Shown: piece after piece, positions 52,133 to 59,306 of the stretch
Position numbering within the stretch: the stretch's first letter is position 1
Layout of the letters: every line of letters starts with the position of its first letter
Assembly (NCBI GenBank): GCA_951813395.1
Contig: OX638356.1
Span: 3,422,501-3,486,500 of the forward strand
Direction: 5' to 3'
DNA from: Longimicrobiales bacterium
Lineage (GTDB): Bacteria > Gemmatimonadota > Gemmatimonadetes > Longimicrobiales > Gaopeijiaceae
DNA: 64,000 nt
The notes under the pieces: generated by a model
What the model was told of the DNA's origin: nothing
Database searches by the model: none
What the model saw: the letters and a program-made list of their open reading frames with translations, nothing else
Made by a program: the position numbers and the translations under genes

Positions 52133-53241
52133 AGCGGGAGGCTGGACTTGCGGTCGCGACCGCACTGGCCGCCGCCGCGTTGACGGCCGTTACGCCGCCC
52201 ACTCAGGCCGCCGCCCAGTCCTACTGGGTCTACGTCGCCGCCGAGTCCGAGGACGAGGTCTCCCTGCTCCGCTACGACGCGGGCGGCGACCTCGTCGTCG
52301 AGAAGACGATTCCCACCGGGTGGCTCGCGGCCGAGATCGAGGCGCCGCACGGCCTCGCCATGGACCCCGCGGGCGAGTACTGGTACCTGACGCTGGGACA
52401 CGGCTTCCCCAACGGCCGCCTCGTCAAGTACGAGACGGCGTCCGACACCGTCGTGGGCGTCGCCGACCTCGGCCTCTTCCCCGCCACGATCGCCATCCCG
52501 CCGCACGGCGCCCTGGCCCTCGCGGTCAACGCGAATTTCCACGGAGACCACGTCCCCTCGACGGTCACGATCGTCGACCTCGAGACGATGTTCCCGATCG
52601 CCGATGTCGTCACCTGCACGATGCCGCACGGCTCCCGCTTCAGCGCCGACGGCTCCAGGCACTACTCGGCGTGCATGATGGACAACCAGCTCGTCGAGAT
52701 CGACGGCGCCACCCTCGACGTAACCCGGCGCCTCGACCTCATCGCCAACGAGCCCGCGCACGCCCCGATGGACGGGCATATGGCCATGGCGCCGCCCGGC
52801 GCGGATTGCTCGCCCACGTGGACCACTCCGCACCCCGACGGCAGCCGCGTCTTCGTCCCCTGCAACAAGGGTGACGTGATCCTCGAGATCGACCTCGCAC
52901 AGTGGCGCATCACGCGCCGCCTGGAGGCCCCGGGCGCGCCCTACAACCTCGATCTCACGCCCGACGGGTCCAGACTCCTCGCCACCCTCAAGGGGAGCGC
53001 GAAACTGGGAATCTGGGATGTCGACACAGGCGTCTTGCTACACCTCATCGACTCGGAGATGCGCGTGACGCACGGAGTCGTCGCCACCCCCGACGGCCGC
53101 TACGCCGTCGTGACCGTCGAGGGCATCGGCGGCGACCCGGGCACCGTGGAAGTCATCGAAATCGCGTCGGGCACCCGCGTCGCGTCCGCCCAGATCGGCA
53201 AGCAGGCCGGAGGAATCGCTCTATGGAAGATGGAAGGATGA
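52129..53241 (+). CDS. YncE-like secreted beta-propeller protein
   Basis: 370 residues from GTG 52129. Signal peptide (to TQAAAQS) followed by a seven-bladed propeller with YncE/Nitrous-oxide-reductase-like repeats: VYVAAESEDEVSLLRYD, HGLAMDPAGEYWYLTLGHG, TVTIVDLETMFPI, LVEIDGATLDV, VILEIDLAQWRI and LGIWDVDTGVLLH. A few His-rich turns (PHG, PHGSRF, MDGHMAM) might bind metal. Family members bind DNA or unknown ligands, and no enzyme activity is evident. It is coupled at both ends (GTGA upstream, ATGA downstream). Confidence 0.82.
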   Translation: MKREAGLAVATALAAAALTAVTPPTQAAAQSYWVYVAAESEDEVSLLRYDAGGDLVVEKTIPTGWLAAEIEAPHGLAMDPAGEYWYLTLGHGFPNGRLVKYETASDTVVGVADLGLFPATIAIPPHGALALAVNANFHGDHVPSTVTIVDLETMFPIADVVTCTMPHGSRFSADGSRHYSACMMDNQLVEIDGATLDVTRRLDLIANEPAHAPMDGHMAMAPPGADCSPTWTTPHPDGSRVFVPCNKGDVILEIDLAQWRITRRLEAPGAPYNLDLTPDGSRLLATLKGSAKLGIWDVDTGVLLHLIDSEMRVTHGVVATPDGRYAVVTVEGIGGDPGTVEVIEIASGTRVASAQIGKQAGGIALWKMEG

Positions 53242-54197
53242 ACAAGCGCGGCGTTCTGCTCGCGGCGACCCTTGTCGCGTGGGCCTGCCAGCCGGCTCCC
53301 CCGGAGAGCGAGGAGAACCAGCCCGGCTGGCGCTGGTCCGATGAGCGGGTCATGGAGACCGTCAACGCGGTGCGGGCGGGCCGCAGCCTCCAGCCCGAGT
53401 CATGGCCCGGCGGTGCCCGCGTGGCCGTTCTTCTCTCCTTCGACGTCGACAACGAGACGGTCCTTGGCCTTCGCTACGGCGACGCCACCGTCGGCTCCCT
53501 GTCGCAGGGACAGTACGGCGCCCGCGTCGCCCTGCCGCGCGTGGTCGACCTCCTCGACCGCGAGGGCGTGCCCGCGTCGTTCTTCATCCCCGCGGTCAGC
53601 CTCGTGCTCAACCCCCACCAGATCGGCGTGATCCAGGCGGCGGGACACCACGAATTCGCCATCCATGGCTGGATCCATGAACTCAACTCGAGCCTCGAGG
53701 CCGAAGAGGAGCGCGCCCTTCTGCAGCGCGCGGTCGACTACATCACCGAGGTCACCGGCACCCGCCCGCTCGGCTACCGGGCTCCGTCGTGGAACTTCAG
53801 CCCGAACACGCTGGACATCATCCGCGAGATGGGCTTCCTGTACGACTCGTCGCTCATGGCGGACGACCGCCCCTACGAGATCAACGCCCACGGCGAACCC
53901 ACCGGGATGGTGGAGCTCCCGGTCGAGTGGATCCTCGACGACGCGCCGGTCTTCAACCCGCGTGGCGCCAGCTACTCGCACCCGCGCGATGTGCTCGAAG
54001 TGTGGAAGGACGACTTCGACGGCGCCTACGAGGAGGGCACGATGTTCCTCCTGACCATGCACCCGCACGTGATCGGGCACCGGTCGCGGATCGTCGTGCT
54101 GGAGGAGCTGATCGAGTACATCCAGGGTCACGAAGGCGTGTGGTTCGCGACTCACCTGGAGGCCGCGCAATACGTAAAGGAGCAGGCGGGGCTGTAG
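53238..54197 (+). CDS. Polysaccharide deacetylase-family lipoprotein
   Basis: 319 residues. Lipoprotein signal (LVAWACQPA), then the NodB-type barrel: SFDVDNET (catalytic Asp-Asp motif), IHGWIHE (metal-binding His-x-x-x-His), GYRAPSWNFSPNTLDII and a late LTMHPHVIGHRSR. The organisation is close to the PuuE-like subgroup (including allantoin-like or peptidoglycan substrates), so the exact amide substrate is open. ATG 53238 overlaps the upstream stop as ATGA and follows GGAAGG. It ends the three-gene operon. Confidence 0.88.
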   Translation: MNKRGVLLAATLVAWACQPAPPESEENQPGWRWSDERVMETVNAVRAGRSLQPESWPGGARVAVLLSFDVDNETVLGLRYGDATVGSLSQGQYGARVALPRVVDLLDREGVPASFFIPAVSLVLNPHQIGVIQAAGHHEFAIHGWIHELNSSLEAEEERALLQRAVDYITEVTGTRPLGYRAPSWNFSPNTLDIIREMGFLYDSSLMADDRPYEINAHGEPTGMVELPVEWILDDAPVFNPRGASYSHPRDVLEVWKDDFDGAYEEGTMFLLTMHPHVIGHRSRIVVLEELIEYIQGHEGVWFATHLEAAQYVKEQAGL

Positions 54198-54208
54198 CCA
54201 GGCGTGAT

Positions 54209-54229
54209 TGCTAGCATGGAGTGCTAGCA
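54209..54229. promoter_or_regulatory. Double TGCTAGCA operator before FitAB-like toxin-antitoxin
   Basis: The 8-bp palindrome TGCTAGCA occurs at 54209-54216 and 54222-54229, 13 bases apart (about one helical turn), 42 bases before the antitoxin start. This spacing suits side-by-side binding of ribbon-helix-helix dimers. The repeat is observed and the operator role inferred. Confidence 0.6.
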
Positions 54230-54270
54230 TTAGATTCTCACACACTCCAACCTGCAAGGACGTGCATGAC

Positions 54271-54522
54271 ATGAGTTCGGCGATCACGGTTCGCCGCCTG
54301 GACCCGGGCGACAAGGCCTGGCTGAAGAGCGCGGCGCACCTTGCCGGCGTTTCCATGGAAGAGTTCGTGCGCCGGTTGATCCGGGAGCGGCGAGAGCAGA
54401 CCCGGACCCGGCCGAAGCCTTCGGAGGCCTTCAGACTCCACTTCGGTCCGGAGCACGGAGTCGAGCTTCCTTCGTGCCAGGGCTACGGCTACAGGCCGGT
54501 CCGGTTCCGGGACGCGGAGTAG
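54271..54522 (+). CDS. FitA/VapB-like ribbon-helix-helix antitoxin
   Basis: 83 residues. ITVRRLDPGDKAWLKSAAHLAGVSMEEFVRRLIRER (in outline) is a ribbon-helix-helix domain of FitA type. The tail (RLHFGPEHGVELPS) is the toxin-binding portion. It should silence the downstream PIN nuclease and repress the operon through the doubled TGCTAGCA. ATG 54271 follows AAGGA. The toxin GTG lies 5 bases after the stop. Confidence 0.82.
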   Translation: MSSAITVRRLDPGDKAWLKSAAHLAGVSMEEFVRRLIRERREQTRTRPKPSEAFRLHFGPEHGVELPSCQGYGYRPVRFRDAE

Positions 54523-54527
54523 CCATC

Positions 54528-54965
54528 GTGTCCTGTCTGCTGGACACGAACGTCGTGTCCGAGATGATGCGACCTCACCCCGAGCCACGTGTCGCACGGT
54601 TTCTGGACAGGATCGCGGGGAACGGACTCCACGTCAGCACAATCACCGTCTGGGAGATTCTCAACGGAATCGGCGGGCTCGAGCAAGCACCCCGCAGAAC
54701 GGATCTTGCCAGACGATTCCGAGACGCGCTGACGCTCGTTCTGACAGACGAGGTGCTCGCCTGGACCGAGGCGGACGCGGAGGCATGCGCGCGCATAATG
54801 GAGGACAAGCGACGGCTCGGAGAGCCGCTGGACGGCCATCTGCCGGACGCGATGCTCGCAGCAACGGCGGCCAGCCGCGGGCTCGCGCTTGTCACCCGCA
54901 ACACCCGGGACTTCCGTAACACCGGAGTGGCCGTGATCAATCCGTGGGACGATGCGCGCACCTGA
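54528..54965 (+). CDS. vapC: FitB/VapC-like PIN-domain toxin
   Basis: 145 residues from GTG 54528. PIN catalytic acids are Asp in LLDTNVVSE, Glu in VWEILNGI, Asp in LPDAMLAAT and Asp in TRNTRDF. The match is to the FitB branch of VapC, Mg-dependent RNases held by a ribbon-helix-helix partner. The final 14 bases overlap the start of the multicopper oxidase gene, so read-through transcription into that gene is likely. Confidence 0.88.
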   Translation: MSCLLDTNVVSEMMRPHPEPRVARFLDRIAGNGLHVSTITVWEILNGIGGLEQAPRRTDLARRFRDALTLVLTDEVLAWTEADAEACARIMEDKRRLGEPLDGHLPDAMLAATAASRGLALVTRNTRDFRNTGVAVINPWDDART

Positions 54966-57228
54966 GCGGGCGTGTGCCGCGGCCGCGCTTGTGGCGGCCC
55001 TTGCGGCTCCGTCCCGGGCGATGGGCGTCCAGGCCAGCTCGTCCTGCGACGACACCCCCTCGCCCGCCGGCGCCACGCTCACGCCGAGCCGCGACCTCTA
55101 CTGCGTCTTCCTCACCGCGCGCCCCGGCCTCGAGGGCATGTCGGGACGCCTCGAACTGCGCACGCCGCATTCGCCTTTCGGGGTGGCGGTCAACGCCGCC
55201 GGAAACCACCTGTACGAGGGGATCCTCACGCTCGACGGGCTCCCCGACCCGGCCACCCTCGGCAACTACGAGCACATCGTCGCGTGGCTGGCCACTCCCC
55301 TCTTCGACACGGTCGTCAACCTCGGCCCCGTCTCGAACGGCACCCGCAGCGTCGGCGAGGTCAGCCTCAACAAGTTCATGATCCTTGTCACGGCGGAGCC
55401 GCGCCCCGATGCACCCGAGTGGGAGGGGCGGCTGCTTCTGCGCGCGACCTCGCCCAGCGCCCGCATGTCCCCGCCCGACCTGCAGGAGTACATCATCGGG
55501 GCCGGGGCGGGCGGAGGCGGTGCGGGCATGGCGGGTCACGACCATGCCGGAATGGGCACCGACGCGGCCGACGGCCCCTGGCCCCGCCCCTCCATGATGC
55601 CCGGCCTCACGATGTTCCCCGCACTCATGGCGCTGGATCCGCCTGCCGCCGCCCCCTACCTGCCCGGGGCGGGCATCGACCCCGCCACCCTGCCCCTCGC
55701 CCGGCCCCGCGAGGTCATCCGCCTCGGCGACGGCGACGAGATCGACCTGGAGGCGGGGCTGGTGCGGCGCCGGATCCGCAGCCGCGACTACGTCATGTAC
55801 GGCTTCAACGGCCAGTACCCGGGGCCGCTGCTGCACGTGCCCGAAGCGGCCACGATCTCCGTCGACTTCACCAACTCGATCGCCTGGCCGACGACGATCC
55901 ACTGGCACGGCCTGCGTCTCGACAACGCGTCCGACGGCGTCCCCGGCGTCACCCAGGAGCCGGTCGAGCCGGGGGAAACCTTCCGCTACGAGATCCACTT
56001 CAAGGACCCGGGGCTCTACTGGTACCATCCCCACCACCGCGAGGACGTCCTGAAGGACCTGGGCCTCTACGGCAACATGCTCGTCGAGCCGGCCGCACCC
56101 GACTATTTCGGGCCGGTGGACCGGGAAGAGTTCCTGATGGTGGACGACTTCCTCATGACCGGCGACGACCCGCTCCCCTTTGGCCTGGAACGCTCCACGC
56201 ACGCGTTCATGGGGCGCTTCGGCAACCTGATGCTGACCAACGGGGAGCCCGACTACGAGCTGGAGGTCACAGCCGGCGAGGTGATCCGGATGTACCTGAC
56301 CAACGTGTCGAACACGAGGACGTTCAACCTGTCGTTTGCGCGGGAGGGGGATGTCGGCCAGTCAGCCGCCGCACGCATCAAGGTGGTCGGCACCGACGTC
56401 GGCGCCTTCGAGCGCGAGGAGTGGGTCGAGAGCATCGTGCTGAGCCCCGCCGAGCGCTACATCGTGCACGTGCGCTTCGACCAGCCGGGCGACTACGCGC
56501 TCCTCAACCGCGTGCAGGGGATCGATCACCTGGCCGGAGCGTTCTTCCAGGAGGAAGACAGGCTGGGAACGGTGCGGGTGGCCACCCGGCCGGACCCCGG
56601 GCTCTCACCCGCGTCGCCCGCCTTCGACACGCTGCGCACCAACCTCCCCGCCGCTCGCGAGCTCGCCCTCCTGCGGGAGCACTTCGACGACCCCGTCGAC
56701 CGCGAGCTCACCTTCACCCTGGAGGCCTCGGGCGTCCCCTTCGTCGTGGACCGGCTGATGCGCTTCGATTCCGCCTACTTCCACCCGGTGGAGTGGAGCG
56801 GAACGATGCCGATGATGAACTGGAACTCGTCGTCCGAAGAGGTGCAGTGGATCATTCGGGAGCCCGCGACCGGCCGTGAGAACATGGACATCGCGTGGCG
56901 GTTCCAGGTCGGGGACGTGGTCAGGATCCGGCTACACAACGAGCGGCGCTCCTTCCACGCCATGCAGCACCCCTTCCACATCCACGGCCAGCGCTTCCTG
57001 GTGCTCAGCCGCAACGGGGTCCCGAACGAAAACCTCGCCTGGAAGGACACCGTGCTGCTGCCGACGGGCACCACGACCGACATCCTGCTGGAGATCACCA
57101 ACCCGGGCCGCTGGATGGCGCACTGCCACATCTCCGAGCACCTGGAGGCCGGGATGCGGATGCTGTTCGAGGTGACGGATCCGGCGGCGCCGGGGGGAAG
57201 CGGCCAAGTGCCAGGCGTCAGGCCCTGA
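54952..57228 (+). CDS. Multicopper oxidase with extra N-terminal domain
   Basis: 758 residues. A signal peptide and about 180 residues unlike cupredoxins (RDLYCVFLTARPGLEGMSG to NKFMILVTAEPRP) come first. A Gly/Met/His-rich bridge follows (GMAGHDHAGMG), then three cupredoxin domains. Copper ligands are complete: HWHG, YHPHHRE, HPFHIHG and HCHISEHLEAGM (type 1 His-Cys-His with axial Met). It oxidises metals or phenols in the periplasm with O2. The N-terminal domain also precedes such oxidases in other environmental bacteria, as I recall. It converges with the PIN fragment, overlapping by 11 bases. Confidence 0.93.
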   Translation: MRAPERACAAAALVAALAAPSRAMGVQASSSCDDTPSPAGATLTPSRDLYCVFLTARPGLEGMSGRLELRTPHSPFGVAVNAAGNHLYEGILTLDGLPDPATLGNYEHIVAWLATPLFDTVVNLGPVSNGTRSVGEVSLNKFMILVTAEPRPDAPEWEGRLLLRATSPSARMSPPDLQEYIIGAGAGGGGAGMAGHDHAGMGTDAADGPWPRPSMMPGLTMFPALMALDPPAAAPYLPGAGIDPATLPLARPREVIRLGDGDEIDLEAGLVRRRIRSRDYVMYGFNGQYPGPLLHVPEAATISVDFTNSIAWPTTIHWHGLRLDNASDGVPGVTQEPVEPGETFRYEIHFKDPGLYWYHPHHREDVLKDLGLYGNMLVEPAAPDYFGPVDREEFLMVDDFLMTGDDPLPFGLERSTHAFMGRFGNLMLTNGEPDYELEVTAGEVIRMYLTNVSNTRTFNLSFAREGDVGQSAAARIKVVGTDVGAFEREEWVESIVLSPAERYIVHVRFDQPGDYALLNRVQGIDHLAGAFFQEEDRLGTVRVATRPDPGLSPASPAFDTLRTNLPAARELALLREHFDDPVDRELTFTLEASGVPFVVDRLMRFDSAYFHPVEWSGTMPMMNWNSSSEEVQWIIREPATGRENMDIAWRFQVGDVVRIRLHNERRSFHAMQHPFHIHGQRFLVLSRNGVPNENLAWKDTVLLPTGTTTDILLEITNPGRWMAHCHISEHLEAGMRMLFEVTDPAAPGGSGQVPGVRP

Positions 57229-57472
57229 CTCTGCGGGTTCCCCGCCGCCGCACCTCCCACGCCGACGCCAGGCCGCGGTCGAACGTGACGAGATCGCGGG
57301 GCTCGTGGCGGATGCAACAGGCCAGGTGGACGAGGTCGCGGGCCTCGAGCCCCGGGTAGCGATCGGCAAGACCGCGGGCCAGTTCGATATCGGTCCGTTC
57401 GACCGGCCAGACCTCCGACACGGTGGCGTCAACGAGTTCGAAGGCCGCCGAGGCATTGTTAAGCGGATTCAC
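57218..57472 (-). pseudogene. PIN-domain toxin fragment (C-terminal half)
   Basis: 84 residues from a GTG. The C-terminal half of a VapC is clear: LADRYPGLEARDLVHLACC and LVTFDRGLASAW hold two of the catalytic Asp. The first strand with the leading Asp is missing, and the preceding DNA belongs to an integrase remnant. No antitoxin gene is next to it. It is probably inactive and marks the edge of a degraded mobile region. Confidence 0.6.
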
Positions 57473-57546
57473 ATCTGCCTGGTGTGCTTGAACTTACGGG
57501 AATCCGGGCTCGGATTTCCGGCGAATCGTTCCCGCCGAATGCGGGA

Positions 57547-57677
57547 TCAGGTGCGAGTACTCCGGCGCCCTTCCAGCGCGGTCCTGAGTTGTCCCGCGTC
57601 GGGCCTTTGGTAGCACTTGAGGACGGTCTGGGCATCCTTCCAGCCGCCAAGCTCGCAGAGCACCTTGAGCGATGGAG
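57547..57677 (-). pseudogene. Tyrosine integrase C-terminal fragment
   Basis: About 43 residues ending in TGA at 57547-57549. SLKVLCELGGWKDAQTVLKCYQRPD contains the catalytic-Tyr region, followed by LRTALEGRRSTRT. The fragment is cut off at its N-terminal side near 57677, where IS110-related DNA begins. It pairs with the fragment at 58030-58258 as two pieces of one interrupted integrase. Confidence 0.65.
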
Positions 57678-58030
57678 TGGACGCCCCCTCCCGACGGCAT
57701 CGCGATGTGCCAAGATGGTACTGAAGCGATTAGTCGACCATCTGAGGGAGGAGGCATCCACATGGAAGAGGTTAGCGTCATCGGGATCGATCTGGCAAAG
57801 CGCAGCTTTCAGGTGCACGGGGCGAAGTCGGACGGGTCGGTTGCTTATCGCAGGAAGCTTGGCCGCGGGAAGCTGCTGAGCTTTCTCGCCTCACAACCGC
57901 GCTGCACGGTGGCAATGGAGGCGTGCGGCAGCGCCCACTACTGGGGCCGGGAGATCGAGGCGCTCGGTCACCAGGTGAGGCTGCTTCCCCCGATCTACGT
58001 GAAGCCCTTCGTCAAGCGGCACGAGAACGC
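57678..58030 (+). mobile_element. IS110-family insertion sequence, 5' fragment
   Basis: ATG 57762, after GAGGGAGGAGG, opens the DEDD RuvC-like domain of an IS110-type transposase: VSVIGIDLAKRSFQVHG (first Asp), TVAMEACGSAHYWGR (Glu), and VRLLPPIYVKPFVKRHEN. It breaks off at about 58030, just before the usual KNDAxDA. The Ser-bearing C-terminal domain is missing. The 84 bases before the ATG should be the IS left end. IS110 elements insert using an element-encoded guide (bridge) RNA, and whether any part remains here cannot be told. Confidence 0.75.
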
Positions 58031-58258
58031 CCTTTGGCCGGGGGTTGCGCTCTCTCGCCTCTTCGAGCGCGGCGACCGCCTCGGCGGTGACCGGTGTGTG
58101 GTGTTCGTAGCCGGTCTTCTCGTTCTCGGCGCGCCAGCGGATGGTCCTGTCCTCGAAGTCGATATCGGGCCAGCGGAGCTTGCGGATGGCCCCGATACGG
58201 TGGCCGGTCTCGTGCGCAAGCACGAGCGCGACGCGGAATCGCCAGCCGACTGGAGATG
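58030..58258 (-). pseudogene. Tyrosine integrase central fragment
   Basis: About 75 residues in one frame: GWRFRVALVLAHETGHRIGAIRKLRWPDIDFE (in outline), with the catalytic Arg in GHRIGAIRKLRW, then IRWRAENEKTGYEHHTPVTAEAVAALEEARERNP. The N-terminal SAM-like domain is absent because the DNA joins an amidohydrolase fragment at about 58258. The His-x-x-Arg box is also missing, lost between this piece and the C-terminal one at 57547-57677. Confidence 0.7.
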
Positions 58259-58516
58259 CGAGTCGATCAGGCCGGGGAGGACGACGCGGCCCTCCAGGTC
58301 GGTCGAGCGCGTGTCCGGCCCGGCAAGGGCGAGAACTTCCTCGTCGCTGTCGACCCGCATGATCTCCGAGCCGTTCGAGCCCTGACGCCAGGCGATGGCC
58401 TGCGCGATGGAGAAGTCGCCGTCGACGGTGACGACCTGGCCGTTGTGCAGGATGCGGTCGGGGCAGACAGCTCCCGTGGATGTGCCCGGCTCGCATGCGG
58501 CCGCACCGAGGAGCAT
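58258..58516 (-). pseudogene. YtcJ-like amidohydrolase 5' fragment
   Basis: A lipoprotein-like start (VMLLGAAACEPG; ATG 58516) leads into CPDRILHNGQVVTVDGDFSIAQAIAWRQG (in outline). DLEGRVVLPGLIDSH follows, the first metal motif of the YtcJ/amidohydrolase family, where the second His would follow. The sequence then switches to integrase at about 58258. It is the first 85 residues of a gene of roughly 550 codons, cut by the mobile element. Confidence 0.65.
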
Positions 58517-58833
58517 GACACCTGCGACGAACGCGGCAAACGGGTGGGCTCGGTTACACGGGAGGCTGGGTTCCGGGCGCCCGGGTGAGCGGTCGAGTCT
58601 GGATGCGCGCTTCGGATGTTCCGGGTTGGGATGATCGGCGGGGTGGGTGCCAGGTCATTGTAGCGCGCGGACGCGATTCCCGCCCGACATCCGTGGGTTG
58701 CAGCCGCCCGAATGCGGCCGGCGGAGAACGTCGAAGCCCGGCGCCCGCCGGTGAATCCTGCGTTACAGGAAAGGCGAACCCTCCCCGGGGCATCGCTCCC
58801 GGGGAGAGTCACCACACTTCCCGCTCCAAGAAA
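58517..58833. other. Gene-free stretch
   Basis: No supportable gene. It contains the hairpin at 58781-58806 and otherwise low-information GC-rich sequence upstream of the amidohydrolase fragment. Confidence 0.45.
58781..58806 (-). terminator. Hairpin downstream of acidic lipoprotein gene
   Basis: CTCCCCGGG (58781-58789) pairs perfectly with CCCGGGGAG (58798-58806) around an 8-base loop. It begins 28 bases after the lipoprotein stop on the minus strand. No T-run follows, so its use as a terminator is only likely. Confidence 0.5.
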
Positions 58834-59306
58834 TCAGGGATTCACCGTTGCGCTGATCGGCTCGGTGACGAAATCGGGATGCCCTGCCCCCGCCTCGCCG
58901 TGCATCAGCTTGAAGACGATGCCCGTCGAACCCGCGGCCACGCCCCGCAGTTGGCCCCCGTAGTCACGGGGAGCGGCATGCGTGAAGGTGGCGATGGACT
59001 CGTCGCTCACGTCCACTTCCATGTAGTGATCTTCTTCCTCCTCCACATGGACGGGCTCTCCCTCGTGGGTGACGAACTGCACGGTGATCCGGCCCGTCTC
59101 CTGCCCCGCGGACACCTCCAGCGACCCGCTCCAGGATCCTTCTTCTCCGTCATAGCTCGCGATGACCCGTCCGCCGAGCATCAGCACAACTCCCTCCACT
59201 TCGTCCGCATGGTCTTCCTCCGGTTCGGTGGCGCTTTCGCAAGCCAAAGAGCCGGAATTCCCACAGCCAGCAGGACGAGCGACAGCTTCTGTCTTGCATT
59301 TGCCAT
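58834..59306 (-). pseudogene. Acidic, His-containing lipoprotein with frameshift in signal peptide
   Basis: ATG 59306 begins a signal peptide (MANARQKLSLVLLAVG). The lipobox and mature part are in a different frame: SLACESATEPEEDHADEVEG. One base added in the GGG at 59260-59262 would join them as LLAVGNSGSLAC. The mature part (137 residues from an in-frame TTG at 59247) is rich in Asp/Glu/His (HVEEEEDHYMEVDVSDE, FKLMHGEAGAGH), suggesting periplasmic metal binding. It follows the TonB receptor gene. If the frameshift is real, the protein is not exported. Confidence 0.65.

Noticed and set aside
57672-58385. A 237-residue plus-strand protein starting in IS110
   Set aside because: Only about 90 residues are IS110; the rest is integrase and amidohydrolase read antisense, so the frame is a chimera.
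57400-58600. tRNA or att site next to the integrase fragments
   Set aside because: No cloverleaf or matching direct repeats were visible.
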